A DNA stretch of 64,000 nucleotides, from the NCBI GenBank assembly GCA_963930645.1, contig OZ005660.1, forward strand, positions 199,910,927-199,974,926, given 5' to 3'. The notes below the pieces were generated by a model, which did not search any database, was not told the origin of the DNA, and worked only from the letters and a program-made list of their open reading frames with translations. The position numbers and the translations under genes are program-made. Below, in pieces: positions 1-9,567 of this stretch. This DNA is from Salticus scenicus. Its lineage: Eukaryota > Arthropoda > Arachnida > Araneae > Salticidae. The first letter of the stretch is position 1, and the number at the start of each line of letters is the position of its first letter.

Positions 1-81
1 TGCTGCTGTATTTTTGAGGAGTGCGCACGTTTAATTTATCAACTTGTATTTTTTATAACACTTTACTTTTTAGTGAGAGAG

Positions 82-969
82 ATGGATTTATCTGAAAAGA
101 TGCCTATTTCAAATGAGTTGTCATCAAACTTGGATACTAAGAAACTACCGAAAACTTTTAGCTGTGTTTCTTGCAGTGTGGTATTTAAACGAAAATGGGA
201 TTTGCTTCGTCACATGAAAATTCATCTCAACGAAAAATCTTTTATTTGCAATGAATGCTCGAAAGGATTTACCAGATCAGATGAGTTAAAGAGACATTTA
301 AAAATTCATGAAAAGCCTTCTATTGAACATAGATGTGGGCAATGTGATGAATCCTTTAATCGCAAATATCAGTTGCTGATGCATATTAGAAAAAATCATC
401 GAAAACCTTTACCAGCGCATTCCTGTGATCAATGTGCAGAAACATTTAGCCAGAAATATAAATTATTAGAGCATGTTAGAGAAAATCATCGAAAACCCTC
501 ATCACAAGGTGCATTAAAGCAAACGATGAAGTCTGACCGAGATCTGCTTAAGGAGAAAATTATGCATTTAAAAAAAAAAAATGCTCTTAATACATTTACA
601 ATAACCACATTTGATAATAAAAACAAAAATTTGGATTTGACATCATTTTTTAATAATTTAAGAACTGATATTTTAAACGAATTAAACTTTCAATTAAATG
701 ACCAAGGATCATTGAAATGGTATATTAATGTAGAAGTTATTTTTAGTTGTATTTATGAAAATGGAGAGATGGATTTTATTACTCAAAATTTTAGGTCAAA
801 AAGTATAACAACTCTTTTAATAAATGATTTAAATAATGATCTTGAAAGCGCTTTTAACAAGATGAAAAAGTGTTTTGATGAATTTAGTGAACAAGGATCA
901 GGTTGGACATTAACAGAAATTTTCAAATTAGAACTTTGTATGACAAAATATGGTGCTTTTCAAATGTAA
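82..969 (+). CDS. C2H2 zinc-finger protein with a C-terminal domain (gene 1)
   Basis: A 295-residue, apparently intronless protein. Four C2H2 fingers lie at residues 28-48, 56-76, 85-106 and 115-136, each with C-x2-C and H-x3-H or H-x4-H spacing, so nucleic-acid binding is expected. A Lys/Asn-rich linker follows, then an ~87-residue C-terminal domain (209-295) with a GSGWTL motif. I start at the ATG at 82 because it gives the MDLSE N-terminus shared with gene 2; the open frame upstream has only a GTG at 73. An AATAAA lies ~105 bases past the stop. From memory, the C-terminal domain resembles one next to mobile-element DNA polymerase B genes in invertebrates. That is unverified, and I do not assign a function. 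The inverted copy at 10333-11221 is frameshifted, so this is the intact copy in the window. Confidence 0.85.
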   Translation: MDLSEKMPISNELSSNLDTKKLPKTFSCVSCSVVFKRKWDLLRHMKIHLNEKSFICNECSKGFTRSDELKRHLKIHEKPSIEHRCGQCDESFNRKYQLLMHIRKNHRKPLPAHSCDQCAETFSQKYKLLEHVRENHRKPSSQGALKQTMKSDRDLLKEKIMHLKKKNALNTFTITTFDNKNKNLDLTSFFNNLRTDILNELNFQLNDQGSLKWYINVEVIFSCIYENGEMDFITQNFRSKSITTLLINDLNNDLESAFNKMKKCFDEFSEQGSGWTLTEIFKLELCMTKYGAFQM

Positions 970-1072
970 TATCTGATTTTACTATATATATCAAAAATTG
1001 TTAGTTGAATCTTATAAAATTATTGTAAACTTTGTATAAAAATGATGCATGTAAAAATCTTATAATTTGAAA

Positions 1073-1078
1073 AATAAA
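1073..1078 (+). terminator. Poly(A) signal of gene 1
   Basis: AATAAA about 105 bases after the gene 1 stop codon, in AT-rich 3' flank. The inverted copy keeps it at 10223-10228. Confidence 0.6.
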
Positions 1079-1194
1079 AGTATGTGTATAAAAATTGTAT
1101 TTTTAATTATTTATCTCATATAAAAATTTTATGTAAAAGTTTAAACTATTAATCGGATTTTTAAAATAAATGCACTTATGTTAATGTAGAGGTA

Positions 1195-1225
<31 letters not shown>

Positions 1226-1461
1226 ATGATTTTAAAACTATATATTTTATAAAAACGAAAAATGTTATTTCATAAATAAATTGATATTTTATAGTAAATA
1301 AATTTATATTTTATAGTAAATAAATGCATAATCTTACCAATTTTAGAGATTGTATCAAAAAATCATGAACTTTCCAATTTTAGCATTAACCATTTAACAT
1401 ATAGTCTAGAGTAATACTAACCTGCTTAAAAGTTTAACTTTTCTGCGTGCTTGAAATTAGA

Positions 1462-1732
1462 CATGAATAAATTATCTGTTTTAACACGTTGATAAACTAA
1501 AATAGTTTACGTGATTTTTTACTGGGATTGGGGATGTTTTACAAGATTTGGCTATTAAAATAACATATCCGCTATGATTTGGCGAGATTTTTTAAATATA
1601 TTTGGCAATAAATACTGATTTGGCATTAAACATAGAGTATAAATTCAGTCTCAGAGGAAAATTTAATCAGTTGCTGACTTGTTTTCGTGCTTCATATAGC
1701 ATTTTTAAAGTTTTACTTTGATTATATTTATA
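1462..1732 (+). promoter_or_regulatory. Promoter and 5' leader of gene 2
   Basis: TATAAA at 1638-1643 lies 31 bases upstream of the A of an arthropod initiator TCAGT (1667-1671), which is textbook spacing. Upstream are four TTTGGC motifs at 1547, 1578, 1601 and 1619, and a conserved block near 1485-1500 containing AACACGTTGATAAACTA. The same parts in the same order occur upstream of the gene 1 copy (11303-11520, minus). The predicted leader is ~64 bases with no intron needed. Transcription itself is inferred. Confidence 0.75.
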
Positions 1733-2770
1733 ATGGATCTATCTGAGGAAGTGCAAGTTTCTGTTCATCAACATCCCTCTTCATCATGTTTTGAAGATGA
1801 GACTTTACACTTAAAGGATGCAAAGCCATATGTTTGTGATATATGTAAGAAAGCATTTAGTAGATCGTACGGTTATAAAAGACACTTAAAAACTCATGAA
1901 AAACCTCGCATAGGATATGGGTGTGAATACTGCATGGAAAATTTTACTCGTAAACGGGATTTTTTAAAACATAATGCAAAAATTCATAAAAAGACTTTAC
2001 ATAATCACAGTTGTGATGAATGTAGTGAAGTGTTTAGGACTAAACAAGATTTATTGAATCATAAAAAAATGGTACATCGAAAGGTTTTACTTGAATATCT
2101 ATGTGCAGAATGCAATGAAAGTTTTCTATATAAGTATGAATTATTACGTCATAACAGAAAAAATCATCGTAAAGATTCTTCTGCTTACGTATGTACAAAA
2201 TGCAATGAACGAAATACTCTCAACTTAGACAGTGAAAATATGAACTTAACGAATTTTTTGAATACTGCTTTTTTAACCAACACCTATTCTTTAGCCAAAA
2301 GCTTTCATGATGAAAATAACAATACGTATTTTTTAATATTTTTAAATAATGAAAATATGAATACCGAACGCATAACACAAAATATTGACTCACCAACCAA
2401 GAACTTTGAGAGTGCAAATGCGAACTTAACGAATTTTTCAGATAATCAAAATATTGTTTTCGGTTCATCAACCAGTGAAAATGTGATCTTATCAAATGTT
2501 TTGGATAATAATGAAAATGCATACAACGTTTTACCCACTGCTAATGGAAATATAAATACTGAATGTTTGACACAAAGTAATATTTATGACTCACCAACGA
2601 ACAACTTTCAGAATATAAATGTGGACTTTACGAATTTTAATGTAGAGTGTATGAGTAATCAAAATAATTTTTCACCGGTGAGTGTTGATAACGACTTGTT
2701 GACATTTTTGGATAATTTTAATGTAGAATGTATAACTCAATGTAATCTTAACGATTCAACAACAATTTAG
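1733..2770 (+). CDS. C2H2 zinc-finger protein with Asn-rich tail (gene 2)
   Basis: A 345-residue intronless protein paralogous to gene 1 (shared MDLSE start). Fingers are at residues 35-55, 64-85, 94-115 and 124-145. A fifth starts at Cys154/Cys157 but lacks its histidines. Residues ~160-345 are an Asn-rich, low-complexity tail with degenerate internal repeats (NxE-[RC]-[IL]-TQ units, DSPT-[KN]-NF twice, LTNF/FTNF blocks). The gene 1 C-terminal domain is absent. I start at ATG 1733; the open frame begins at a TTG at 1718. AATAAA follows at 2812. The inverted duplication covers only as far as finger 3. Nucleic-acid binding is inferred from the fingers; the target is unknown. Confidence 0.85.
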   Translation: MDLSEEVQVSVHQHPSSSCFEDETLHLKDAKPYVCDICKKAFSRSYGYKRHLKTHEKPRIGYGCEYCMENFTRKRDFLKHNAKIHKKTLHNHSCDECSEVFRTKQDLLNHKKMVHRKVLLEYLCAECNESFLYKYELLRHNRKNHRKDSSAYVCTKCNERNTLNLDSENMNLTNFLNTAFLTNTYSLAKSFHDENNNTYFLIFLNNENMNTERITQNIDSPTKNFESANANLTNFSDNQNIVFGSSTSENVILSNVLDNNENAYNVLPTANGNINTECLTQSNIYDSPTNNFQNINVDFTNFNVECMSNQNNFSPVSVDNDLLTFLDNFNVECITQCNLNDSTTI

Positions 2771-2811
2771 ATTTTTATGAACCTGTTTTTATATTGACAA
2801 TAATAATGTAA

Positions 2812-2817
2812 AATAAA
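2812..2817 (+). terminator. Poly(A) signal of gene 2
   Basis: AATAAA 42 bases after the stop codon of gene 2, outside the duplicated arm, so specific to this copy. Confidence 0.6.
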
Positions 2818-2829
2818 TTATTTTAATCA

Positions 2830-3510
2830 AAAATTGTGTTTTTATTATGAAATTACTTTCTACACACCATTTTATATTACAATAGATACGTTAAGTCACG
2901 AAAAAAAATCTAAACATGTATAAATATATTTTTGCTTTCTTATTAACTAAATCGTTTAATACATTTATATACAATAAGACTTGGTGATTTTAATTCGTTT
3001 TAAAGAAATTCTCTCTCAACAAATTGGAATGGGACGAAGTGACTTATAAAAACCGTAAAATTAAGAACTCTAATATTGCTGATTTATTAAATATTTTCTA
3101 CGAATAAGAAAGTGCCTATCAATGCACAGGGAGAATTGTTGCAAGCTCTTAATGATATGCCTAAAACCTTTATTAAAAACAAATTTTTGTTATCTTCTGT
3201 ACCCAAATGTAGCCCCACCTATTGGTTAAATTTTTAATATAAAACACTGGTCTCTTTATTTATGTTTAAATAAATGATATAAAAACTGGACTTACCTCAA
3301 CACAGTTGTTAATTTGCGTTCTTCTCTTCTACTCGCACGGTGTGAAATGGTCGATAACGCTATTTCTTATCAATATCACGTGGTAAGCTTTCTTATCTAC
3401 TATGTCACGTGACATTGTCTACTATGACGTATCTAGCACGTATCTACTGCGTCACATATACTACATTAGTGGAGGGTTTGTGTTTAGCTTACTACGCTTA
3501 TTACTTGTGA
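2830..3510. other. Intergenic AT-rich stretch
   Basis: No gene seen. 3335-3450 holds several TTATC (GATA-type) sites and two CACGTG E-boxes in phrases partly repeated near 13150-13200 (TGGTCGATAA plus nearby TTATC sites), suggesting shared repeat ancestry rather than a defined regulator. Confidence 0.4.
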
Positions 3511-3512
3511 AT

Positions 3513-3727
3513 GCTGGCAAACGAGCCCAATAAAGCAAACGTTGACAACATAGGCGTTTACCCCCATCGAAGAAGCGACAAAAACTGAGAGAAAAAAAAC
3601 ACTCCAAGAACCTACGTCGACTGTGTAGGTCTTCCCTATCTGAGGATGCGGGGGCTCCTGAGCGAAAGATTCACAGGATTAAAAGCCTAAAAGTAACGTT
3701 GGTTAAAAAGTTTTAGTACCTTCAGAC
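3513..3727 (+). repeat. Diverged direct repeat, copy 1
   Basis: Aligns with 4137-4350 in the same orientation with small indels (both contain GCGACAAAA, ACACTCCA, CGTCGACYGTGT, TCTTCC and GAGGATG in order). Copy 2 keeps a short open frame of 62 codons with a Pro-rich stretch, which suggests decayed mobile-element coding sequence. I do not recognise the family. Confidence 0.6.
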
Positions 3728-3734
3728 TATCATC

Positions 3735-3915
3735 TTCACCTGTGTAGCAGTCATCATCAGAATTTTTGCGTGTAAAAGTGATATTATAAATGGGGGTATC
3801 TAAGGGGTTATTTTTTTTAAATACCTTAGATTAGATTTCCCTTAGATACCTCTTGGAGTTTATCAAATCCCTTTTACACTCGAAAATTCCGATGATGGCT
3901 GCTACATAGGTGTAA
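3735..3915. mobile_element. Small hairpin element (MITE-like)
   Basis: The outer ~48 bases at each end are inverted copies (TTCACCTGTGTAGCAG paired with CTGCTACATAGGTGTAA), and the centre is also partly self-complementary (TATCTAAGGGG with CCCTTAGATA). Length ~180 bp, no coding capacity. The target duplication is unclear. Confidence 0.65.
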
Positions 3916-4136
3916 CAAAGCAAAATATCTACAGTAGATAGTACAAGAATTTTTCACCAGCCATATAGTTTAACAAAAATACCACAGCATTGCCTAAAAA
4001 CTGCCTAGATCGAAATATTAACATCAAATTTAATAATTTAAAAAAAAAAAAAAAGGAAAGAAAATCACCGACTATGAAAACCCTAATTTATACTTTTTAT
4101 TGAGAATCATCTCTTGAAATCATTAAAAATACTAAT

Positions 4137-4350
4137 TATGTGAATGGCAATGAGCCCAAGGCCAACATACAGAATGTGGCACCACAAGAAAAAGCGACAA
4201 AAGCACTGACAGAAACAACACTCCACGAACAAGCGTCGACCGTGTCTTCCTTTGAGGATGTCTCCCCTCCCCCCCCCCCCCAAGCGAAAAATTTTCAGAG
4301 AATTAAGCATAAAAGTAGGGTTGTTTAAAACGTGTTTTAGTAATTGAAAG
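4137..4350 (+). repeat. Diverged direct repeat, copy 2
   Basis: Partner of 3513-3727. Includes a C14 run around 4267-4281 absent from copy 1. The short open frames on both strands here look like by-products of the repeat. Confidence 0.55.
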
Positions 4351-4439
4351 GCTTTATTTATCAGTTCATATAAATCAGAAGGTATTTTGAAAAACTTTAG
4401 CCCCCCCCCCTCCCTTCCCAAATCTCGTTTTTCAGTTAT

Positions 4440-5290
4440 GAAAGTAGAATCCCTCTGTGGATAATAAGGATCATTCTACGAAAAAGTTGCATAAATTGGT
4501 CCAGTAGAGGAGATAAACTGCCATAGCTGCCAACCCATCAGGAACAAAATTAGAAACACTTTGTGCGAAGGGACGAATTCACATTTTTTTTTGCCCTATT
4601 TACCCGTACCTAAGCAGGGTTAGTGTTAATTTTTCTGTAATAACCACGTAATACACGAGAAAGGATATCTAAAATAGATTTATTTAACTCATTTTCAAGA
4701 AAATCGTTAGAGACGTTTTTGAGATACCAACTTTTACCAAAACTTGGCTTACCCAATTATTCACCGGAAAACAATAATTACATACAAAATGATATTTAAA
4801 AGGGAATTAATACGACGAGTATGGAAAAAAAAATCCTTACAGCCCTTATAGTTACAGAAATACTACTAGTAGTATAAATTAGTTTTTAGTTAATTAGGAT
4901 AGAAGTTTAGTTTGCAGCAACTGAAATTTAAATTTAATTATAAATATATTATTATCAGAAAAAATGCAATTATATGAGGATGCATTTTATAACAATTTTT
5001 GAAGAATAAGAAACTTTCAGTAAACATTTAGATAAATATTTTGCAACAATTTCTTGTTTCTGTGTTTCTAAAATATTATTTTATACTAGAAAAAATTATT
5101 TAATAATTTTTGCATAATTATTAGCTAAATAACCTGGCGTGTCACTCACACGACTTTCTCTTACCCTGAAATTTAATACTATAAACACAGGTTGGAGATT
5201 AAGAGGTAAGACAACGAGTACTGTCATGTAAACATATGTTAAACAATTCAAATTAGGTTTCGGAAGAGTTTTATATGATAATTAGTTCTG
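4440..5290. other. AT-rich stretch, nothing recognised
   Basis: No gene, RNA or clear inverted repeat seen. Confidence 0.4.
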
Positions 5291-5296
5291 TGTTGA

Positions 5297-5334
5297 GGGG
5301 GGTTGAGGGGGGCTACCGTCCCCCTCAACCCCCC
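5297..5334. repeat. Perfect G/C hairpin in AT-rich DNA
   Basis: A 15-bp perfect stem, GGGGGGTTGAGGGGG with CCCCCTCAACCCCCC, around an 8-base loop. It is strikingly GC-rich for its surroundings. The G-strand also has two G6 blocks, so it could form alternative G-rich structures. Confidence 0.8.
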
Positions 5335-5399
5335 GTTTCATTAATGCACCTACATTTATATAGAACTTAATTCGGTTATTAAAAAATAATTCTGTTTTT

Positions 5400-6150
5400 A
5401 AAAAATAATTTATTAAAATTATTATTTAAAAAAATTATCTTTTATGATAATGCAGACGATTTCCATATTAGAGAAGTAGTATAACACCAAATATCCAAAA
5501 AAAGTCCATTTTATTCTCAATAAAAAAATAAATAAATAAATAAAAAAAAAAAAAAAAATATGATTGTTAAAAGTAAAAAAAAAAAAAAAAATCGATAACT
5601 TTGTTTCAAATTATCGCAGATCGATGGTTCAACCATTCGTTTTAAAGGTATTGGCGAGCTCTTTTGAAAGATACCCATCATGAAAATTTACTCCCCTCGA
5701 GGGGGAAGGCAAGGCTCCTACATACACAAAAAAAAAAATACAGTTGACTATCTCTATTACAAAAAATATATATTCGTTTCATTTGGATTAGTGCAGTCTA
5801 TAAACGTTAAACTCTACTTACCTGCAATTTCCCCCACAGACGTAATGTATTAGAATTCTCTTGATTGTCCCTGTACACGAACCATTTGCTTGACCTTAAC
5901 AAAAAGGTTACTGTAGTACCCCTATATGATACACATTTAGAATACCAAGTTTAGAATGTCTGCTACTATTTGTTCTTGATATATGCTGATAACAGTCAGA
6001 CACACACACAGACCAACCGCTAAAAACATGATTTTCGTATTCAGGACACCTCAAAACGTGTAAATATAACAAAATCTCACGTTCGAAAATTTGATCCAAA
6101 AACAATACTTTCTCTACCTTATGGGTAAGAGAAAGTAAAAACATTGTATA
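5400..6150 (-). mobile_element. Family A element, copy 1
   Basis: Read on the minus strand it starts with a head hairpin (ACTTTCTCTTACCCAT.. GGTAGAGAAAGTATTG) and continues through the family's conserved segments: ..CACGTTTTGAGGTGTCCTGA.., a TCTGTGTGTGT stretch, then a sequence matching ATCTCAGGAAC. Its 3' part matches 19700-19870. An open frame across it (5908-6273) reflects conserved repeat sequence and is not a gene. Confidence 0.65.
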
Positions 6151-6159
6151 GGAAACACA

Positions 6160-7045
6160 GATGCATCCCGAAATATAATAACTTGAATTTGACTTTTTCA
6201 CACGAGTTTTTATTCCTCTAAGATTTAGATATATTAAATTAATCTTTGAAAATAAAAAAATAAAGGAAGTCATGTTAAATATAAGTCACATTAAATAATA
6301 CTGTAATACGAAAAAAAAAAAAAAAAAATGTTTATATATATATTATTTCTTATTTTCAAAGACAATTTGGTATAAGTTATATCATATTAAAAATATAAAC
6401 AAACACACTGAATGTCAGAAAGAATACATTGAATTCAAAAAATAAGTAAATTAAAATAATATATAAAAAAAAAAAAAAGAAAAAAGACGAGAATTTTTCA
6501 AAATTTATTTATCGAATCTTATTATAAATAAACATTTAATCGTAAAAAATATCACTTTTTTTTCTTTTTTTTTCAAAAATAATGAAAATTATATTTTTTC
6601 TCCATTAATTATTCCTAATAAACGTGAAACTTTTTTTTAATGCCTAACCATCAGTTTGTTTAACAAAATATTAATGATAATAGCAAAAAAGAAATTTATA
6701 TATATTTCAAATTTAAAACAAGTGAAACATATACTTTTTTAAAGTACGGAAATCGCATATCGTCGATTTAAATATTTATTTAACATTTTTTTTTCTTTAT
6801 ATAAACATTGTGTAACTGCTTCAGAAAATAATAATAATAATAATAATAATAAAAATGTGTAAATTCACTTATTTATCGCGTAATTAAACAAAATATCTTC
6901 AATCTCAAAATAAATAAATAAAAATTAAAAGTAGTAAATCCACATACCACTTTACATTCATTCTACTGTCAAAAAGAAATATTTAAAATTAGTCTACATC
7001 ATTATACAAAATTGCTGATTTATTACTTCAAACAATTCTTATTTG
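6160..7045. other. AT-rich stretch with homopolymer runs
   Basis: Only short A/T runs and an (AAT)n tract near 6830. No gene or element recognised. Confidence 0.4.
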
Positions 7046-7049
7046 ATCT

Positions 7050-7270
7050 TCCAAACCGTCTAAAAGTTTTGTGTTGGCTTTACCATTCACCGGAAGCAAT
7101 AGCAAACGTTTAAAAGTTTCGGTTATGGTTTGAAGTTTGAAGCTCATTCGCGCATCTGAATCACATGACAGTTAGACGTCACAGTAAAGGTCGAAACAGA
7201 AAATTGAAGAATAAGTTATCTAGTTTAAATGCGGAAAACTCTTGATTCTGCAATTTAATCGTTCATTTTA
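7050..7270 (-). repeat. Fragment of family I element
   Basis: The reverse complement aligns with 22020-22200 inside the complete family I copy: AATCAAGAGTT-YTCCGCAT, ACTGTGACGTC and GAATGAGCTTCAAAC occur in the same order. Ends are not resolved. Confidence 0.6.
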
Positions 7271-8056
7271 GTTAATCTGCTCATTAACGAATTTCGAGCT
7301 TCAACAGTAAATATTAATTTCTATCCAAAAAGTGTTATTTATTGTGAAATTAAGAAATTTTTACAAACATTAATATTTATGTTAAAATTTCATGAAGATT
7401 ACTAAATTTTATTTTCATATACTTATTGCAATAGTACATATTTTTGTGGAACCTTAAAAAACAAAAAGAAAACAAGCTTTAAATGTGTAGGATTTTAAAA
7501 ATGTACTAGATATATATGCATATATAGTATTATACGAACAGATTCACAGAAAGTTTTCCTTACAGAAAATTTTTTGCATTTACTCATGAGAAAAGTAAAA
7601 TGAATACTTTTTTTACTTTCTTCTATATTCAATAGAAGAAAGTCTTAGATTCGTAAAAATTTACGATCTCGGGTTTTTGATGGATTTACATGTTTTGAGA
7701 GCTGTAGAACACGATTTGACCATTTTTAGAAAATGTCAGTCTTTCAGTCTGTGTGTGCGTGTGACAAAATTTTGTGGCAACTGTATCTCAGGAACTACTG
7801 CACAGAATTGCATACAAATTGGTATGTAGTTGCACCTTCACATACATTAGTGCTCATCAACTTTTGGTAAATATTGTCTTACTGGTTGCGTTGGCATCCC
7901 GCTTTTATTAAATTTTTAACATGGTGGTATAGGACAAAATTTTGTATAAATGTGCATAAAGAAAAATATTTTTTAATAATCATTATGAAATGTAAAAGAA
8001 TTATTTGTAACAGAGATAGTCAACTAGGAAAAAATTTTGTATTTGTAGGAGACTCG

Positions 8057-8073
8057 CCCCCCCATGGGGGGGG
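8057..8073. repeat. C/G palindrome (C7 AT G8)
   Basis: Seven C, then AT, then eight G: a near-perfect palindrome inside family A copy 2. Confidence 0.85.
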
Positions 8074-8377
8074 AAGTACCCACAAAAGGGGGGTAATTTT
8101 TCCAGATGGGTATATTTAGAAAGGTCTCGTCAATACCTTTAAAACTAATGGTTGAACTATAAATCTGTAATAATTTAAAACAAAGTTTTAGATTTTTTAA
8201 CATTTTCACGAAAATTTTTTTTTTTCTAAATTTTTAACATGGCAGTATAGGACAAAATTTTGTATAAATGTACATAATGAGAGTTATTTTAAACTTGTGA
8301 TTGTAAAATTAATATGAATTAGTGATAATAGTAGTAGTTAACTAGAAAAAAAAAATGTGCTAGTGGGGGCATCGGTT

Positions 8378-8397
8378 CCCCCCCCCCGGGGGGGGGG
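8378..8397. repeat. C10G10 palindrome
   Basis: Ten C followed by ten G, at the equivalent place in the second internal block of family A copy 2. Copy 4 has a C-run at the equivalent place (19420-19430) without the G half. Confidence 0.85.
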
Positions 8398-8849
8398 TGA
8401 ATTTTCAAGATTGGTATCTTTCGGAAGGTCTCGGCAATACCTTTAAAATGAATGGTTGTACTATAAATCTGTGATAATTTAAAACAAAGTTATGGATTTT
8501 TTTTTTTTTTTTTTTTTTTTTATATATATATATTGTTACTACTGAGTGAATTTGTATAGGAAAATATAGAAGAAAGTCTTGTGGTGGCCACAACATACAG
8601 TTTTTTTTTTTATTTTATTTATTTTTTTTTAATTGACAGTAATACACTATAATTAAAAAAAAAATCATAGAAAATTAAAGATATATATACGTCTTTTATT
8701 CTTAACTGTTTTTGTTCCAATCCGTCATCAATTGCCCAAAGCGCATAGTGCATAAGTGAGATAAGACCAACTCAGCTTATATATATGTATTAATTATAAA
8801 AAATTTACAAAAACTGTAAAGGTTGAATAAAGATAGAAAATGCTGATTT

Positions 8850-9043
8850 TTTTTTTCTTCAAAATGTCTGCATTTTGTTGGTAAAATTTAGTGACGATTT
8901 AAAAATCTGCAAAAAATCCGTACATGAAAGTGAAGATAGAATGAAGATTTTCTTTTGTCTTCAAAATGTCTGCATTTTGTTGGTGAAATTTAATGGTGTT
9001 TTGAAGGTCTTAAATATCTGTAAATTAAATTGCAGATTGATTG

Positions 9044-9078
<35 letters not shown>

Positions 9079-9235
9079 TCTTCAAAATATCTGCATTGTG
9101 TTGGTGAAGTTTGATGATGTTATGAAAATCTGCAAAAAATTTGTAGAATCAATTGAAGTTTAAATGCAATTTTTTTATGTCTTTAAAAAATATGCAGAAT
9201 TTTTAAAAATATCTGCACATTTTTTTTTTTTTTTT
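8850..9235. repeat. Minisatellite, ~100-120 bp period
   Basis: Units begin CTTCAAAATGTCTGCATTTT at ~8858 and ~8960, and in degraded form at ~9079 and ~9178. Each contains TGTTGGTGAA and ATCTGCAAAAAAT-like blocks, separated by T-runs. The array directly abuts the truncated end of the right zinc-finger arm at 9276. Confidence 0.7.
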
Positions 9236-9567
9236 TTTTTTTTTGGAGACATGTTAGAGATTTTTTTTAGCTGGGTACATTCATCACAACTGTGATTATG
9301 TAAAGTCTTTTTATGAATTTTTGCATTATGTTTTAAAAAATCCCGTTTACGAGTAAAATTTTCCATGCAGTATTCACACCCATATCCTATGCGAGGTTTT
9401 TTATGAGTTTTTAAGTGTCTTTTATAACCGTACGATCTACTAAATGCTTTCTTACATATATCACAAACATATGGCTTTGCATCCTTTAAGTGTAAAGTCT
9501 CATCTTCAAAACATGATGAAGAGGGTTGTTGATGAACAGAAACTTGCACTTCCTCAGATAGATCCAT
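9175..9567 (-). pseudogene. Truncated copy of zinc-finger gene 2
   Basis: From the ATG at 9567 it reproduces residues 1-97 of gene 2 (fingers 1 and 2 and the Cys pair of finger 3) with a few substitutions, e.g. His14 to Gln and Glu56 to Lys. At 9276 homology stops and the frame runs into poly-A and minisatellite, giving an unrelated Lys-rich tail of ~33 residues and a 130-residue product. The promoter is intact (TATAAA reversed at 9657-9662, TCAGT reversed at 9629-9633, four TTTGGC sites at 9676-9753), so a two-finger chimera could in principle be transcribed. Confidence 0.8.

Larger units (their letters stand above)
1..2024 (+). repeat. Left arm of a ~2 kb inverted duplication
   Basis: Matches the reverse complement of 9276-11302 almost base for base (base 1 pairs with 11302, base 2024 with 9276). 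It holds zinc-finger gene 1, its 3' flank, the promoter of gene 2 and the first two and a half fingers of gene 2. The differences I noticed are a poly-T length change, one 1-bp indel and scattered substitutions. The arm runs off the left edge of the window, so its true length is unknown. Confidence 0.93.
7610..8600 (+). mobile_element. Family A element, copy 2
   Basis: Head hairpin ACTTTCTTCTATATTCAATA / GAAGAAAGT at 7614, conserved body (ATGGATTTACATGTTTTGAG, TCTGTGTGTGCGTG, CTGTATCTCAGGAACTA), and a tail ATAGAAGAAAGTCTTGTGG followed by the hairpin TGTGG-TGG-CCACA and ACATACAGTTTT. Head and tail form an inverted pair. Internally there is a duplicated block (7905-8215 and 8225-8520), each copy centred on a pure C/G palindrome. 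Confidence 0.7.

Noticed and set aside
2220..2522. 100-codon minus-strand open frame
   Set aside because: Antisense to the Asn-rich tail of zinc-finger gene 2; no own start context or domain.
4107..4421. 104-codon minus frame and 62-codon plus frame
   Set aside because: Both lie in a diverged direct repeat containing homopolymer C runs; the partner copy at 3513-3727 does not keep the frames.
5908..6273. 121-codon minus open frame as a gene
   Set aside because: It follows conserved family A repeat sequence; other copies of the repeat have stops in the same frame.
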